Assembly: GCF_016406105.1 (NCBI RefSeq)
Contig: NZ_CP066308.1
Location: forward strand, 817,501 to 881,500
DNA from: Brevibacillus composti
GTDB taxonomy: Bacteria > Bacillota > Bacilli > Brevibacillales > Brevibacillaceae
Direction of reading: 5' to 3'
DNA: 64,000 nt
The notes under the pieces are model-generated. The model made no database searches and was not told where the DNA came from. It worked only from the letters and a program-made list of their open reading frames with translations. This document shows positions 48,125 through 56,952 of this stretch, in pieces (the first letter of the stretch is position 1; the number at the start of each line of letters is the position of its first letter). The position numbers were made by a program, and so were the translations under genes.

Positions 48125-49201
48125 ATGCAAGTCATCAGAGGGAAAGTCCAGAAGGCTAAAAAGGTTGTGCTGTATGGCCCAGAGGGGATTGGCAAGTCCT
48201 CTCTGGCCGCCCGGTTCCCGCGGCCCATTTTTATTGACACGGAAGGGTCGACGACGGAAATGGACGTTGATCGCCTGCCAAAGCCGACGAGCTGGGAAAT
48301 GCTCAAGCAACAGGTCCAGTGGGTGAAGCAGCAAGCCGGGCAGTTCGGGACACTTGTCATCGATACGATCGACTGGGCGGAATTGCTTTGTAACGAAAGT
48401 GTATGCGCGGCTCACCAGAAGCGAGGTATCGAGGACTTCGGTTACGGCAAGGGATACATTTACGCGGAGGAAGAATTTGGTCGATTCCTTAATATGCTGA
48501 GCGACGTGATCGAAGCCGGAATAAATGTCGTCCTCAACGCGCATTCGCAAATCGTTAAGTTTGAGCAACCCGACGAGATGGGGGCCTATGATCGCTACCA
48601 GTTGAAATTGGGCAAGAAAACGGGTTCGCGCACTGCTGCCCTGGTCAAAGAATGGGCAGACATGGTCTTGTTCATCAACTATAAAACATTCTCCGTCGCG
48701 ACGGATGACAAGGGTAGGAAGCATAAGGGACAAGGCGGCGTCAGGACGGTCTACGCCACGCATCACCCGGCCTGGGACGCGAAAAATCGTCACGGATTGC
48801 CGGATGAATTCCCGCTGGACTATGCCCATATCGCCCACATTTTTGAGGGTCCTACAAACGCGCAACCTGTCCAAACGCCTCCTGTAGCAACTCCGCCGGT
48901 ACAGGAAGCATGGGGAAAGATGACCGACGAGCAACAGCTGCCACAGGAACAACAACCTTCTGCCGAAGAAGCATTGAAACCGCATATCCCAACCGACATT
49001 CCAGCCTCATTGCGCGATCTGATGGTCCAACATCAGGTGTCCGAAAATGAAATTCAAATCGTGGTAAGCAAGAGAGGTTACTATCCGATGGATACACCAA
49101 TCGCCAATTACGATCCTGGCTTCGTCGAAGGTGTGTTGGTCGGAGCATGGCCACAAGTTTTCGAAATGATTAAAGCCATCAGAAATGACTTGCCATTTTA
49201 A
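48125..49201 (+). CDS. Sak4-like RecA-fold ATPase (phage recombination)
   Basis: 358 residues. The RecA-fold core (about 1-230) has Walker A VVLYGPEGIGKSSLAARF and Walker B FGTLVIDTIDW. This small RecA-like family (Sak4) promotes single-strand annealing in phages together with a single-strand binding protein, probably the next gene product. The C-terminal 120 residues hold a proline/glutamine-rich linker (PVQTPPVATPPVQEAW). Stop of the preceding gene is 2 bases away. Confidence 0.82.
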   Translation: MQVIRGKVQKAKKVVLYGPEGIGKSSLAARFPRPIFIDTEGSTTEMDVDRLPKPTSWEMLKQQVQWVKQQAGQFGTLVIDTIDWAELLCNESVCAAHQKRGIEDFGYGKGYIYAEEEFGRFLNMLSDVIEAGINVVLNAHSQIVKFEQPDEMGAYDRYQLKLGKKTGSRTAALVKEWADMVLFINYKTFSVATDDKGRKHKGQGGVRTVYATHHPAWDAKNRHGLPDEFPLDYAHIAHIFEGPTNAQPVQTPPVATPPVQEAWGKMTDEQQLPQEQQPSAEEALKPHIPTDIPASLRDLMVQHQVSENEIQIVVSKRGYYPMDTPIANYDPGFVEGVLVGAWPQVFEMIKAIRNDLPF

Positions 49202-49219
49202 CAACGGGAGGAAATACAC

Positions 49220-49771
49220 ATGAATCAAATGGATAGAGAACTGAATTGGGACGACGAAATTCAAAAGGACGGCGGAGAGTTTATCGTACTGCCAGAAGGT
49301 GACTACAATTTTACGGTCACGAAGTTCGAGCGCGGGCGTTTCAATGGGAGCGAGAAAATGCCGCCGTGCAACCAAGCAAAACTGGAGTTGACCATTCACT
49401 CCCCTCAACACGGCGATGTGATCGTTTTCCATAACCTTTTCTTGCACACCAAGACAGAAGGGCTGCTCTCCAACTTCTTTACAGGGATCGGTCAAAAGAA
49501 GAAGGGTGAGCCGTTGCGTATGAACTGGAACGCGGTTGTGGGTGCAAAAGGTCGGTTGAAGTTGGAGATCAACAGATTTAAAGGCAAGGATGGCGTGGAG
49601 CGAACCAATAACCAGGTCAAGTCCTTCTATCCTTATGATGAAGTTTTTGGAAAGCAACAACAGCAATACCAGCAGCCATCTCAGTTTCAACAACAGCCGC
49701 AACAAATCCAATATCAAACACCGTTCCCGACCAGCCAGCAAAACGGCGGGTTTACGCCGGGCCAGTTTTAG
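49220..49771 (+). CDS. DUF669 phage protein, SSB-like
   Basis: 183 residues. A beta-rich N-terminal domain of about 125 residues (GGEFIVLPEGDYNFTVTKFERG, then LELTIHSPQHGDVIVFHNLFL) fits DUF669. The C-terminal 45 residues are glutamine-rich (QQQQYQQPSQFQQQPQQ) and disordered, as in single-strand binding proteins. Its site between Sak4-like ATPase and helicase supports an SSB role. Site GGGAGG precedes ATG 49220. Confidence 0.82.
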   Translation: MNQMDRELNWDDEIQKDGGEFIVLPEGDYNFTVTKFERGRFNGSEKMPPCNQAKLELTIHSPQHGDVIVFHNLFLHTKTEGLLSNFFTGIGQKKKGEPLRMNWNAVVGAKGRLKLEINRFKGKDGVERTNNQVKSFYPYDEVFGKQQQQYQQPSQFQQQPQQIQYQTPFPTSQQNGGFTPGQF

Positions 49772-49780
49772 GAGGGGACT

Positions 49781-51364
49781 ATGGAACTCAGACCATACCA
49801 ACAAAAGGCGCGGGAAGCAATTCAAACGGAATGGAGAAACGGCGTGAAAAAGACGCTCTTGGTCCTCCCAACCGGATGCGGCAAGACGATCGTATTCTCG
49901 AAGGTTATCGAAGACCGCGTAAGGCTGGGCGAGCGTGTGCTCGTCCTAGCCCACCGCGGAGAGTTGCTGGACCAAGCAGCCGATAAACTGGAGAAGTCAA
50001 CTGGATTGAAGTGTGCGAGGGAAAAAGCTGAACAAACATCAGTCGGCAGCTGGTATCGCGTTGTCGTTGGAAGCGTACAAACCATGATGCGCGAAAAACG
50101 ACTGGAGCAATTTGACCGGAACTTCTTTGATACGATCATCATCGACGAGGCCCATCATTGTCTTTCCGACAGCTATCAACGGGTGCTGCAATATTTTGAT
50201 TCGGCTAACGTATTAGGCGTGACGGCTACGCCAGACCGGGGAGATATGCGAAATCTCGGATCATATTTTGAAAGCTTGGCTTTTGAGTACACGTTGCCGA
50301 GAGCAATCAAAGAAGGATACCTCAGCCCGATCAAGGCATTGACCATCCCATTGCAGCTGGATTTGTCAGCGGTCGGACAACAGGCCGGTGACTTTAAAAA
50401 CAGCGATCTGGGGACAGCTTTGGACCCGTACCTGGAATCGATCGCTGCCGAAATGTGGCGCGTTGCCCAAGACAGGAAAATCGTCGTGTTCCTCCCGTTG
50501 GTTAGGACCAGTCAAAAATTCACGAATATTTTGAATAACATTGGCTTCCGCGCCGCCGAAGTCAATGGCGAATCACAGGACCGAGCAATGATTTTGGATG
50601 ACTTCGATAAGGACAGATACAACGTCCTGTGCAATTCCATGCTGCTTACAGAAGGCTGGGATTGTCCCAGCGTGGATTGCGTAGTTGTCTTGCGGCCGAC
50701 GAAAGTCCGTAGTCTTTACAGTCAAATGGTCGGGCGAGGTACCCGGCTCCATCCTGGAAAAACTGAGCTGTTGTTGCTGGATTTCTTGTGGCATACCGAG
50801 CGACATGAACTCTGCCACCCTGCCCACCTTATCGCCGAGAACGAAGAGATTGCGAAGGCCATGACCAAGCAGATCGAGCAGGCGGGCATCCCACTGGATC
50901 TGGAGGCGGTAGAGAAGCAGGCAACCGAAGATGTGGTCGCGCAGCGCGAGGAAGCGCTGGCAAAGCAGCTCGCCGAAATGAAGAAACGAAAACGGCAGCT
51001 TGTAGATCCCTTGCAATTTGAGATGAGCATCCAGGCGGAGGATCTTGCCAGTTACGTGCCAGTATTCGGTTGGCAGATGTCTCCGCCAAGTGATAGTCAG
51101 TTGAAAGCATTAGAAAAGATGGGGATTTATCCGGATGAAATTGACAACGCCGGAAAAGCATCACTCTTACTTGAACGTCTGGAGAAACGTAGACAAGAAG
51201 GATTAACTACTCCTAAGCAAATTCGATTTTTGGAACAGCGAGGATTCAATCATGTCGGTACTTGGTCATTTGAATCTGCCAAACGACTGATCGATAGAAT
51301 TGCAGCCAATGGATGGCGTATTCCAAATGATATTAACCCCAAAGAATACCGGCCAGAGGTGTGA
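49781..51364 (+). CDS. DEAD/DEAH-box helicase (SF2)
   Basis: 527 residues. Motif I is LVLPTGCGKT, motif II IIIDEAHH, motif III VTATPDR and motif VI YSQMVGRGTRL. The C-terminal 100 residues are a separate domain (for example TPKQIRFLEQRGFNHVGTWSFESAKRLID), found in related phage helicases. From about 51100 codon use becomes more AT-rich than in the core. Starts 9 bases after the DUF669 gene behind GGAGGGG. Confidence 0.92.
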   Translation: MELRPYQQKAREAIQTEWRNGVKKTLLVLPTGCGKTIVFSKVIEDRVRLGERVLVLAHRGELLDQAADKLEKSTGLKCAREKAEQTSVGSWYRVVVGSVQTMMREKRLEQFDRNFFDTIIIDEAHHCLSDSYQRVLQYFDSANVLGVTATPDRGDMRNLGSYFESLAFEYTLPRAIKEGYLSPIKALTIPLQLDLSAVGQQAGDFKNSDLGTALDPYLESIAAEMWRVAQDRKIVVFLPLVRTSQKFTNILNNIGFRAAEVNGESQDRAMILDDFDKDRYNVLCNSMLLTEGWDCPSVDCVVVLRPTKVRSLYSQMVGRGTRLHPGKTELLLLDFLWHTERHELCHPAHLIAENEEIAKAMTKQIEQAGIPLDLEAVEKQATEDVVAQREEALAKQLAEMKKRKRQLVDPLQFEMSIQAEDLASYVPVFGWQMSPPSDSQLKALEKMGIYPDEIDNAGKASLLLERLEKRRQEGLTTPKQIRFLEQRGFNHVGTWSFESAKRLIDRIAANGWRIPNDINPKEYRPEV

Positions 51365-51367
51365 CGG

Positions 51368-51871
51368 ATGCGAATTATTGATTTAACGAATCAAAGAATC
51401 GGCAGATTGACAGTATTAAGTCGCTCAGGAAATATCGGAAAACACCCAGCATGGTTATGTAAATGTGATTGCGGAAAAACAACGACAGTGAGAGGCGACC
51501 ACCTAAGAAATAATTTAATCAGAAGCTGTGGTTGCCTTGAAGAAGAAAACAGAAAAAATGGAGCAAATACCAAACACGGTGGCAGAAATTCTCGACTTTA
51601 TGAAATTTGGTCTGGAATGCTCAAACGGTGTAACAACCCAAACAGTCACTCTTATGAGAATTACGGTGGCAGGGGTATTAAAGTTTGTGATGATTGGTTG
51701 GATTTCTCGAAATTTCGTGATTGGGCATTAAAACACGGATATTCTGATTCACTAAGTATTGATCGAATCAATAACGACGGAAATTATGAACCATCTAACT
51801 GCAGGTGGACAGATGCAAAGACTCAAGCTAATAACAGGAGAAAAAGACGAAAAAGTCTTTCAGTGGGGTAA
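51368..51871 (+). CDS. HNH endonuclease, homing-type (AP2/HNH)
   Basis: 167 residues. An N-terminal zinc-ribbon-like part (WLCKCDCGKTTTVRGDHLRNNLIRSCGCL) is followed by YEIWSGMLKRCNNPNSHSYENYGGRGIKVCDDW and the C-terminal SIDRINNDGNYEPSNCRWTD, the usual layout of phage free-standing homing endonucleases. The gene is clearly more AT-rich than the helicase and primase genes on both sides and fits between them with 3 and 4 bases of spacing. Confidence 0.85.
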   Translation: MRIIDLTNQRIGRLTVLSRSGNIGKHPAWLCKCDCGKTTTVRGDHLRNNLIRSCGCLEEENRKNGANTKHGGRNSRLYEIWSGMLKRCNNPNSHSYENYGGRGIKVCDDWLDFSKFRDWALKHGYSDSLSIDRINNDGNYEPSNCRWTDAKTQANNRRKRRKSLSVG

Positions 51872-51875
51872 AACC

Positions 51876-54116
51876 ATGGAGCACAAACTCGATCTTATTG
51901 CACTGCTGGCCTATATCGACCCAGCTCAATTGACATACCAGGAGTGGCTTAGTGTAGGCATGGCCCTCAAATACGAGGGCTATACCGCAGCTGACTGGGA
52001 TAACTGGAGCAAACGTGATCCGGCCCGGTACCATCCCGGTGAGTGCTTCAAAAAGTGGACGACGTTCGAAGGGGCTGGCACACCTGTTACGGGGGCAACG
52101 ATCACGCAGATGGCCAAGGACAACGGCTGGGTGCCACGTTCTGATCGAGATGGCCGGGAACTCGGATGGGATGACGAGATAGCTGGCGATTACGTGGTGG
52201 TCGATAAGAACTGGATCGAGGGCAAGGAGATCCACGAGCCAGCCGTTTGGAACCCAGTGCAGCAATTGACCACATACCTGCAGACGCTCTTCGAGGCATC
52301 TGAAAATGTCGGCTACGTTACGGAATCGTGGCAAGACGATGACGGTAAGTACCTACCCACCAAAGGGGCGTGGGACCGAACTGCCGGCGAGCTGATTGAA
52401 CTGCTACATATGTGCGAAGGTGACATCGGAGCAGTGCTCGGTGACTATAATCCAGCAGCCGGTGCGTGGATCCGGTTCAACCCGCTGGATGGCAAAGGCG
52501 TCAAAAACGAAAACGTGACCGAATTCCGGTACGCCTTGGTCGAGTCCGATACCATGGACATTGAAAAGCAGCATGCGATCATGCGCGAGCTGGAGCTGCC
52601 AATAGCTGTCCTCGTATACAGCGGCGGGAAGAGTCTCCACGCCATCGTGCGAGTGGAAGCAGCCAACTACGACGAGTACCGCAAACGGGTGGACTACCTG
52701 TATAACGTCTGCAAAAAGAATGGGCTGAATATCGACAACCAAAATCGCAATCCATCCAGGCTGTCGCGAATGCCGGGCGTCGAGAGGAACGGGAAAAAGC
52801 AATTCATCGTCGACACCAACATCGGGAAAGCGAGCTGGGCCGAATGGCACGAATGGATCGAGGGCATCAACGACGATCTGCCAGATCCAGAGAGCTTGGC
52901 GAACTATTGGGATAACATGCCGTCATTGGCTCCGCCGTTAATTGAGGGTGTGCTCCGGCAAGGCCATAAAATGCTGATGGCTGGGCCGTCGAAGGCCGGC
53001 AAGTCTTTTGCCTTGATTGAGCTTTCCATAGCCATTGCCGAGGGAGAGCGATGGTTGGGCTGGAAGTGCACGCAGGGGCGAGTCCTCTACGTGAATCTGG
53101 AGTTGGATAGTGCAAGTGCGCTTGATCGCTTCAAAAGTGTCTATCAAGCACTGGGACTGGAGCCAAGGAACATTGATAAGATCGACATCTGGAATTTGCG
53201 CGGGAAATCAGTCCCGATGGACAAGCTGGCGCCGAAGCTGATCCGGCGCGCGGCCAAAAAAGGCTATATCGCCGTCATCATCGACCCAATCTATAAGGTC
53301 TTGACTGGTGATGAGAACAGCGCGGACCAGATGGCGCACTTTACCAACCAGTTTGACAAGATCGCGACAGAGCTGGGAGCCAGCGTCATCTACTGCCACC
53401 ACCATTCAAAAGGTGCCCAAGGGGGCAAAAAGTCCATGGACCGCGCCAGCGGAAGCGGCGTATTTGCCCGCGACCCAGACGCGCTCATCGACCTCGTGGA
53501 GTTAGATATTACGGAGGATCTGCTCAAGCAGGAGGAAAACAAGGCCGTTTGCGCGGTGTACCAGCAGCTCTTTGAAAAATTCAATCCAGACTATTTGGAT
53601 GAACATGTATCCCAAGATGATTTGTTGAGCGCCAGGGCGATGGAAGACCACGCTAAACGGGCAATACCGGCACATTTGAATGCAGCGCAGGAAAGCATCA
53701 AGCAGGCCGTGAAGAGCGTCCGCATCCGGACGGCATGGCGCGTAGAGGGCACATTGCGAGAGTACCCGAAATTCGAGCCCATCAATATGTGGTTCCAGTA
53801 TCCGATCCATAAGGTGGACGAGGTGGGCAGCCTGAAGGACATCGAGCCGGAAGGGGAAGCCCCAGCGTGGAAGAAGGCAGCAGAAAAGCGAAAATCGTCA
53901 GCCCAAAAGGAACGTCGGAGCAAAGCCGAGCAGTTTGAAGACGCGGTGAACAATTGTAATTTCGGGGAACCACCGACAGTAAAAGATGTTGTCGAATGGT
54001 TTGGAAAATCTGGCAAAGAGGTGTCTGAGCGGACTGTGAGAGACTGGATCAAAAAGTACGGATATGTTTTGCAAGATGGTTTGATCGTAAAGGACGATGG
54101 CGCAGATCATGATTAA
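51876..54116 (+). CDS. Phage primase-helicase (PriCT-2, AEP-like, RecA-like ATPase)
   Basis: 746 residues. Domains in order: PriCT-2-like (about 1-65: AYIDPAQLTYQEWLSVGMAL), an archaeo-eukaryotic-primase-like part (about 150-345) with YALVESDTMD, VYSGGKSLHAIV and RNPSRLSRMPGV, then a RecA-like ATPase (about 355-570) with Walker A MAGPSKAGKS and Walker B AVIIDPIYKV and the HHHSKGAQGG loop. A winged-helix-like end (KEVSERTVRDWIKKYG) closes it. ATG 51876 is chosen; 39 further in-frame codons upstream lie inside the HNH gene. Confidence 0.85.
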   Translation: MEHKLDLIALLAYIDPAQLTYQEWLSVGMALKYEGYTAADWDNWSKRDPARYHPGECFKKWTTFEGAGTPVTGATITQMAKDNGWVPRSDRDGRELGWDDEIAGDYVVVDKNWIEGKEIHEPAVWNPVQQLTTYLQTLFEASENVGYVTESWQDDDGKYLPTKGAWDRTAGELIELLHMCEGDIGAVLGDYNPAAGAWIRFNPLDGKGVKNENVTEFRYALVESDTMDIEKQHAIMRELELPIAVLVYSGGKSLHAIVRVEAANYDEYRKRVDYLYNVCKKNGLNIDNQNRNPSRLSRMPGVERNGKKQFIVDTNIGKASWAEWHEWIEGINDDLPDPESLANYWDNMPSLAPPLIEGVLRQGHKMLMAGPSKAGKSFALIELSIAIAEGERWLGWKCTQGRVLYVNLELDSASALDRFKSVYQALGLEPRNIDKIDIWNLRGKSVPMDKLAPKLIRRAAKKGYIAVIIDPIYKVLTGDENSADQMAHFTNQFDKIATELGASVIYCHHHSKGAQGGKKSMDRASGSGVFARDPDALIDLVELDITEDLLKQEENKAVCAVYQQLFEKFNPDYLDEHVSQDDLLSARAMEDHAKRAIPAHLNAAQESIKQAVKSVRIRTAWRVEGTLREYPKFEPINMWFQYPIHKVDEVGSLKDIEPEGEAPAWKKAAEKRKSSAQKERRSKAEQFEDAVNNCNFGEPPTVKDVVEWFGKSGKEVSERTVRDWIKKYGYVLQDGLIVKDDGADHD

Positions 54117-54391
54117 TTCCGCCGCCGCCATGAAGTAATATACGGCAAGAACCATGATAACCGCCGCCGCCGCAAATAAAACTTCGGCGGCGAACACCAT
54201 CATTTTATGGTTGCCGCCGCCGAAAAATCAGAATCACGCCTTATATATAAATATATCGCGCGCCCGTAGTAATAAATTAAAGATTAAGTCAGGTAAACAG
54301 TAATCGTCAGAGAGAGAAGGTTGCCGCCGCAGGTTTGCGGCAACCCCTTCTCTCTGCCGAACTGACACCCGCGCGAGAAAGGAAAAATAAA
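54117..54391. other. Candidate phage replication origin: GCC repeats, hairpins, AT-rich stretch
   Basis: A non-coding 275-base region after the primase. Runs of (CCG)n lie at 54118-54130, 54161-54173, 54212-54224 and 54321-54332, and inverted at 54183-54192. An 18-bp hairpin with 15 matches pairs 54183-54200 and 54207-54224 (TTCGGCGGCG...ACCAT). An AT-rich stretch follows at 54240-54300. A second hairpin pairs 54311-54327 with 54337-54355 (AGAGAGAAGG, TTGCCGC). Iteron-like repeats, an AT-rich element and the adjacent primase gene suggest an origin. Confidence 0.5.
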
Positions 54392-54661
54392 ATGCCAAAA
54401 AAAACGAATGAGAAATACTGGGAAAATGAAACGGGAGAATTGATTGAATTCGGCAGTTTCTTTATGAGGTGCTATGACAAAGCTGGAAAGCTCCAATTTG
54501 GAGTAAAACTCCGCGATCAAAAATCAGGTGAATGGGTTTATGCCGTAAAATTCGTACTCGATCGTGAATCCCTGTTCTCCAGCGACGAAGCGCCAAGTTA
54601 CTTGCGCGGCACGATCGACGATTGGGAAGAGATGCTCGAAGGTGAACGAAATGACGACTGA
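54392..54661 (+). CDS. Hypothetical phage protein (89 residues)
   Basis: ATG 54392 behind AAAGGAAAAATAAA begins MPKKTNEKYWENETGEL. An acidic, mixed alpha/beta small protein (GVKLRDQKSGEWVYAVKFVLD). It overlaps the RusA gene by 11 bases. No known family. Confidence 0.7.
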   Translation: MPKKTNEKYWENETGELIEFGSFFMRCYDKAGKLQFGVKLRDQKSGEWVYAVKFVLDRESLFSSDEAPSYLRGTIDDWEEMLEGERNDD

Positions 54662-55049
54662 ATTTTTTATGCCGATGAAAAAAGTGCCGACCGTTACCCA
54701 TCAGCAAAAACAGGTAACGGTCGTGAAGGACAAGCCAGTATTCTACGAACCAGCCGCGCTGAAAGCTGCGAGAGCGAAGTTGATGGCTCATCTTGGGCAA
54801 CACAAGCCAGAACGTCCATACCATCGCCCGGTTCGCCTGATCGTCAAATGGTGCTTTCCGATCACTGGCAAGCGTCAGGACGGGGAGTACAAGGCCACGC
54901 GGCCCGACATCGACAACAGCCAGAAGCTGCTGTTTGACTGCATGACCGACTTGGGATTTTGGAAGGATGACGCGCTGGTGGTCAGCCTGATCGCGGAAAA
55001 GTTTTGGGCCAGGTTGCCAGGGATCTACGTCCGGATTGAAGAGGTTTAG
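54651..55049 (+). CDS. rusA: RusA-family Holliday junction resolvase
   Basis: 132 residues, start ATG 54651 behind GAAGGTGAACG. The RusA core has LIVKWCFPITGK, RPDIDNSQKLLFDCMTDLGFW and KDDALVVSL, with conserved acidic residues that bind Mg2+. It cuts branched DNA formed in recombination before packaging. Confidence 0.9.
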   Translation: MTTEFFMPMKKVPTVTHQQKQVTVVKDKPVFYEPAALKAARAKLMAHLGQHKPERPYHRPVRLIVKWCFPITGKRQDGEYKATRPDIDNSQKLLFDCMTDLGFWKDDALVVSLIAEKFWARLPGIYVRIEEV

Positions 55050-55052
55050 CCT

Positions 55053-55277
55053 ATGGACTATAAAGCCTTTTACGACGATGTCGTTGGCTGGATCAATCAA
55101 GCAAATCAGGCCGCTGCCAAATATGGGATGCATGATGAGCAGTTCTGGGCATGGGTAGTCGATTCAAGCGATAAGCTATGCCGGAAGTATCAGAATCACC
55201 AGCTGACTATAAAGCAAATGCTCATGCTCGTTAGGTGGCTGGAAGAAGTGTATGAAAGCATGAGAGAAAGGAGTTAA
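55053..55277 (+). CDS. Hypothetical phage protein (74 residues)
   Basis: ATG 55053, three bases after the RusA stop, so coupled. Helical protein with aromatic residues (FYDDVVGWINQANQAA, DEQFWAWVVDSSDKL). No known family. Confidence 0.7.
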   Translation: MDYKAFYDDVVGWINQANQAAAKYGMHDEQFWAWVVDSSDKLCRKYQNHQLTIKQMLMLVRWLEEVYESMRERS

Positions 55278-55281
55278 AAAG

Positions 55282-55797
55282 ATGAACGCTGTACGGAGCA
55301 ATGATGTTGACACTTTGGTTCAGAATACATTGCCATTCGTCCACCACATCCTGAAAAAATATTACCCACCCACTGGGTATGAATACGAGGACCTTTATCA
55401 GGTTGGATGCATCGGGCTTGTCCAAGCGGCGAAAAAGTTTGATCCCTCCTTGGGGTACAAGTTCACCACGTTTGCAGGAATTTGGATTGAGAACGAGATC
55501 AGAAAGGCAATTCGTATGCAAAAGGCTGTAAAGAGAACGGGGGATGTTTTTTCGATCGATGGATGGGACCGGGAAGAAGGATCACTGGCGGATCTGCTGG
55601 CGAACTTCGATTCGGTGGAAGAAGAGGTCGAAGCCAAGTTGCTCTTTTCGGAACTGTTCAGACGGGAACCAGCCATTACAATGCTTGCGCTGCAGGGATA
55701 TACCCAGAAAGAGATTGGCCGCAAATTAGGGATGAGCCAGGTCAATGTCTCGCGAAGAATGTTCAGCATGAAAAAAGCTGTAGCAGCATTGTGCTGA
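55282..55797 (+). CDS. Sigma-70 family RNA polymerase sigma factor (phage)
   Basis: 171 residues. Region 2 is clear: YEDLYQVGCIGLVQAAKKFDPS then GYKFTTFAGIWIENEIRKAIR. Region 4 is a short HTH, MLALQGYTQKEIGRKLGMSQVNVSRRM. Regions 1 and 3 are reduced. Site AAAGGAG precedes ATG. It lies before the packaging genes and may redirect host polymerase to late promoters, working with the RinA-like activator downstream. Confidence 0.9.
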   Translation: MNAVRSNDVDTLVQNTLPFVHHILKKYYPPTGYEYEDLYQVGCIGLVQAAKKFDPSLGYKFTTFAGIWIENEIRKAIRMQKAVKRTGDVFSIDGWDREEGSLADLLANFDSVEEEVEAKLLFSELFRREPAITMLALQGYTQKEIGRKLGMSQVNVSRRMFSMKKAVAALC

Positions 55798-55804
55798 TAT
55801 AGCC

Positions 55805-56374
55805 ATGGTTACCAAAGCGAGGTTTTTCGGTCGTTCTAACGGTCGGGGTGATATTCGTTTCTCACATCGGGAAGAGGATGTGCAGCCGGGGGAGGTCATT
55901 ACGTACCGTTTGTCTCCCGAGGAATTGGAGACATACAGGAAAGGGGATGACAAGGGGATGAGCAATGCCACCACAACAAAGCGCCAGCCGCAAAAGTTGA
56001 CCAAGTCCGACTTGACCAAAGACATCTACAGAAAACTGGTTAATCAAGGGATGTCGGACAGACAGATTCGTGAAAAGTACAATATCGGGAGTTGGGCTAC
56101 CTTGCAGAAGATCAAGGATACGTGGGGAGTTGCACCTGACGAAAAGGTGGAGGCGAATCCGGCTTCTTCAGGACAAACAGAATTGGCGGAACGAATACTG
56201 GTGCAAGTTTCCAAAATGGCTGTTGAACAGGAAGAAACAAAAAAGCAGCTGAACGAGATCCGCGAGATTCTCACCCAGCTGACACAAAAGATTCACTCAC
56301 CTGGCGATCAGTATACTCGGTTTAACGATGAATCATACGAATTGATACGGAAGCTGCTAAAAAAATTGCTTTGA
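55805..56374 (+). CDS. Hypothetical phage protein, HTH-like centre
   Basis: 189 residues. The centre (DIYRKLVNQGMSDRQIREKYNIGSW) resembles a resolvase-type HTH, and the C-terminal part is a coiled coil (ILVQVSKMAVEQEETKKQL). ATG 55805 lacks a good ribosome site. ATG 55957 (MSNATTTKRQPQ) has AAGGGG upstream and gives a 138-residue product that keeps the HTH and the coil. No family name can be given. Confidence 0.6.
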   Translation: MVTKARFFGRSNGRGDIRFSHREEDVQPGEVITYRLSPEELETYRKGDDKGMSNATTTKRQPQKLTKSDLTKDIYRKLVNQGMSDRQIREKYNIGSWATLQKIKDTWGVAPDEKVEANPASSGQTELAERILVQVSKMAVEQEETKKQLNEIREILTQLTQKIHSPGDQYTRFNDESYELIRKLLKKLL

Positions 56375-56406
56375 TTTGACGTGAAGCCCAAGGGATGGTG
56401 AACAGC

Positions 56407-56832
56407 ATGACAATAACCAAAATCAGAAAAGGCACCTTTCAACATGTGGAGTCGGAACTGTACGCATACCATGAAACGCGAAAAGAGATCATACGGCTGG
56501 AGAATGAATTCTTACATGGCAGCAAAGGGGATGACGAAAACGTAGGCGGTGGACGAGGCAATCTGCCGGGTGATCCGACAGCTACACGAGGCACGCTGTT
56601 GGCTACCTACCGGATGCTGAACAGGATGCGTGAGGTTGTAAATGCAATCGATGACGTGTACGGAAGACTTCCGGCAGATCGCAAGAAACTCATCGAACTG
56701 AAATATTGGCGCAAGCCACAGACCTTAACCTGGGACGGTATAGCCCTTGAAATCGGGGTCAGCCGCCGCCATGCAATGCGCTGGCGAGATGGCATCGTGT
56801 ATGCCATAGCTGAGCGGTTGGGGTGGGTGTAA
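56407..56832 (+). CDS. RinA-like late transcription activator
   Basis: 141 residues. The C-terminal half has the sigma-region-4-like block typical of RinA/ArpU-type phage activators: LIELKYWRKPQTLTWDGIALEIGVSRRHAMRWRDGIVYAIAE, here read in parts. ATG 56407 is preferred over ATG 56395 because AAGGGATGG lies at a normal distance. Such proteins turn on packaging and structural genes. Confidence 0.75.
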   Translation: MTITKIRKGTFQHVESELYAYHETRKEIIRLENEFLHGSKGDDENVGGGRGNLPGDPTATRGTLLATYRMLNRMREVVNAIDDVYGRLPADRKKLIELKYWRKPQTLTWDGIALEIGVSRRHAMRWRDGIVYAIAERLGWV

Positions 56833-56900
56833 CAAGATGTCACTTTTGGCACTTCAAAACGTGGTAATCTAATAACGTGGAAGATCATACCAAGTAGGAC

Positions 56901-56929
56901 AAGCCATCCGATATTCGGGTGGCTTTTTC
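56901..56929 (+). terminator. Terminator after the RinA-like gene
   Basis: Stem AAGCCATCCG / TCGGGTGGCTT (G-T pairs) with loop ATAT is followed by TTTTTC. It divides the early block from the late block. Confidence 0.8.
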
Positions 56930-56952
56930 ATTTCCTGAAGGAGAGAGGAGCT

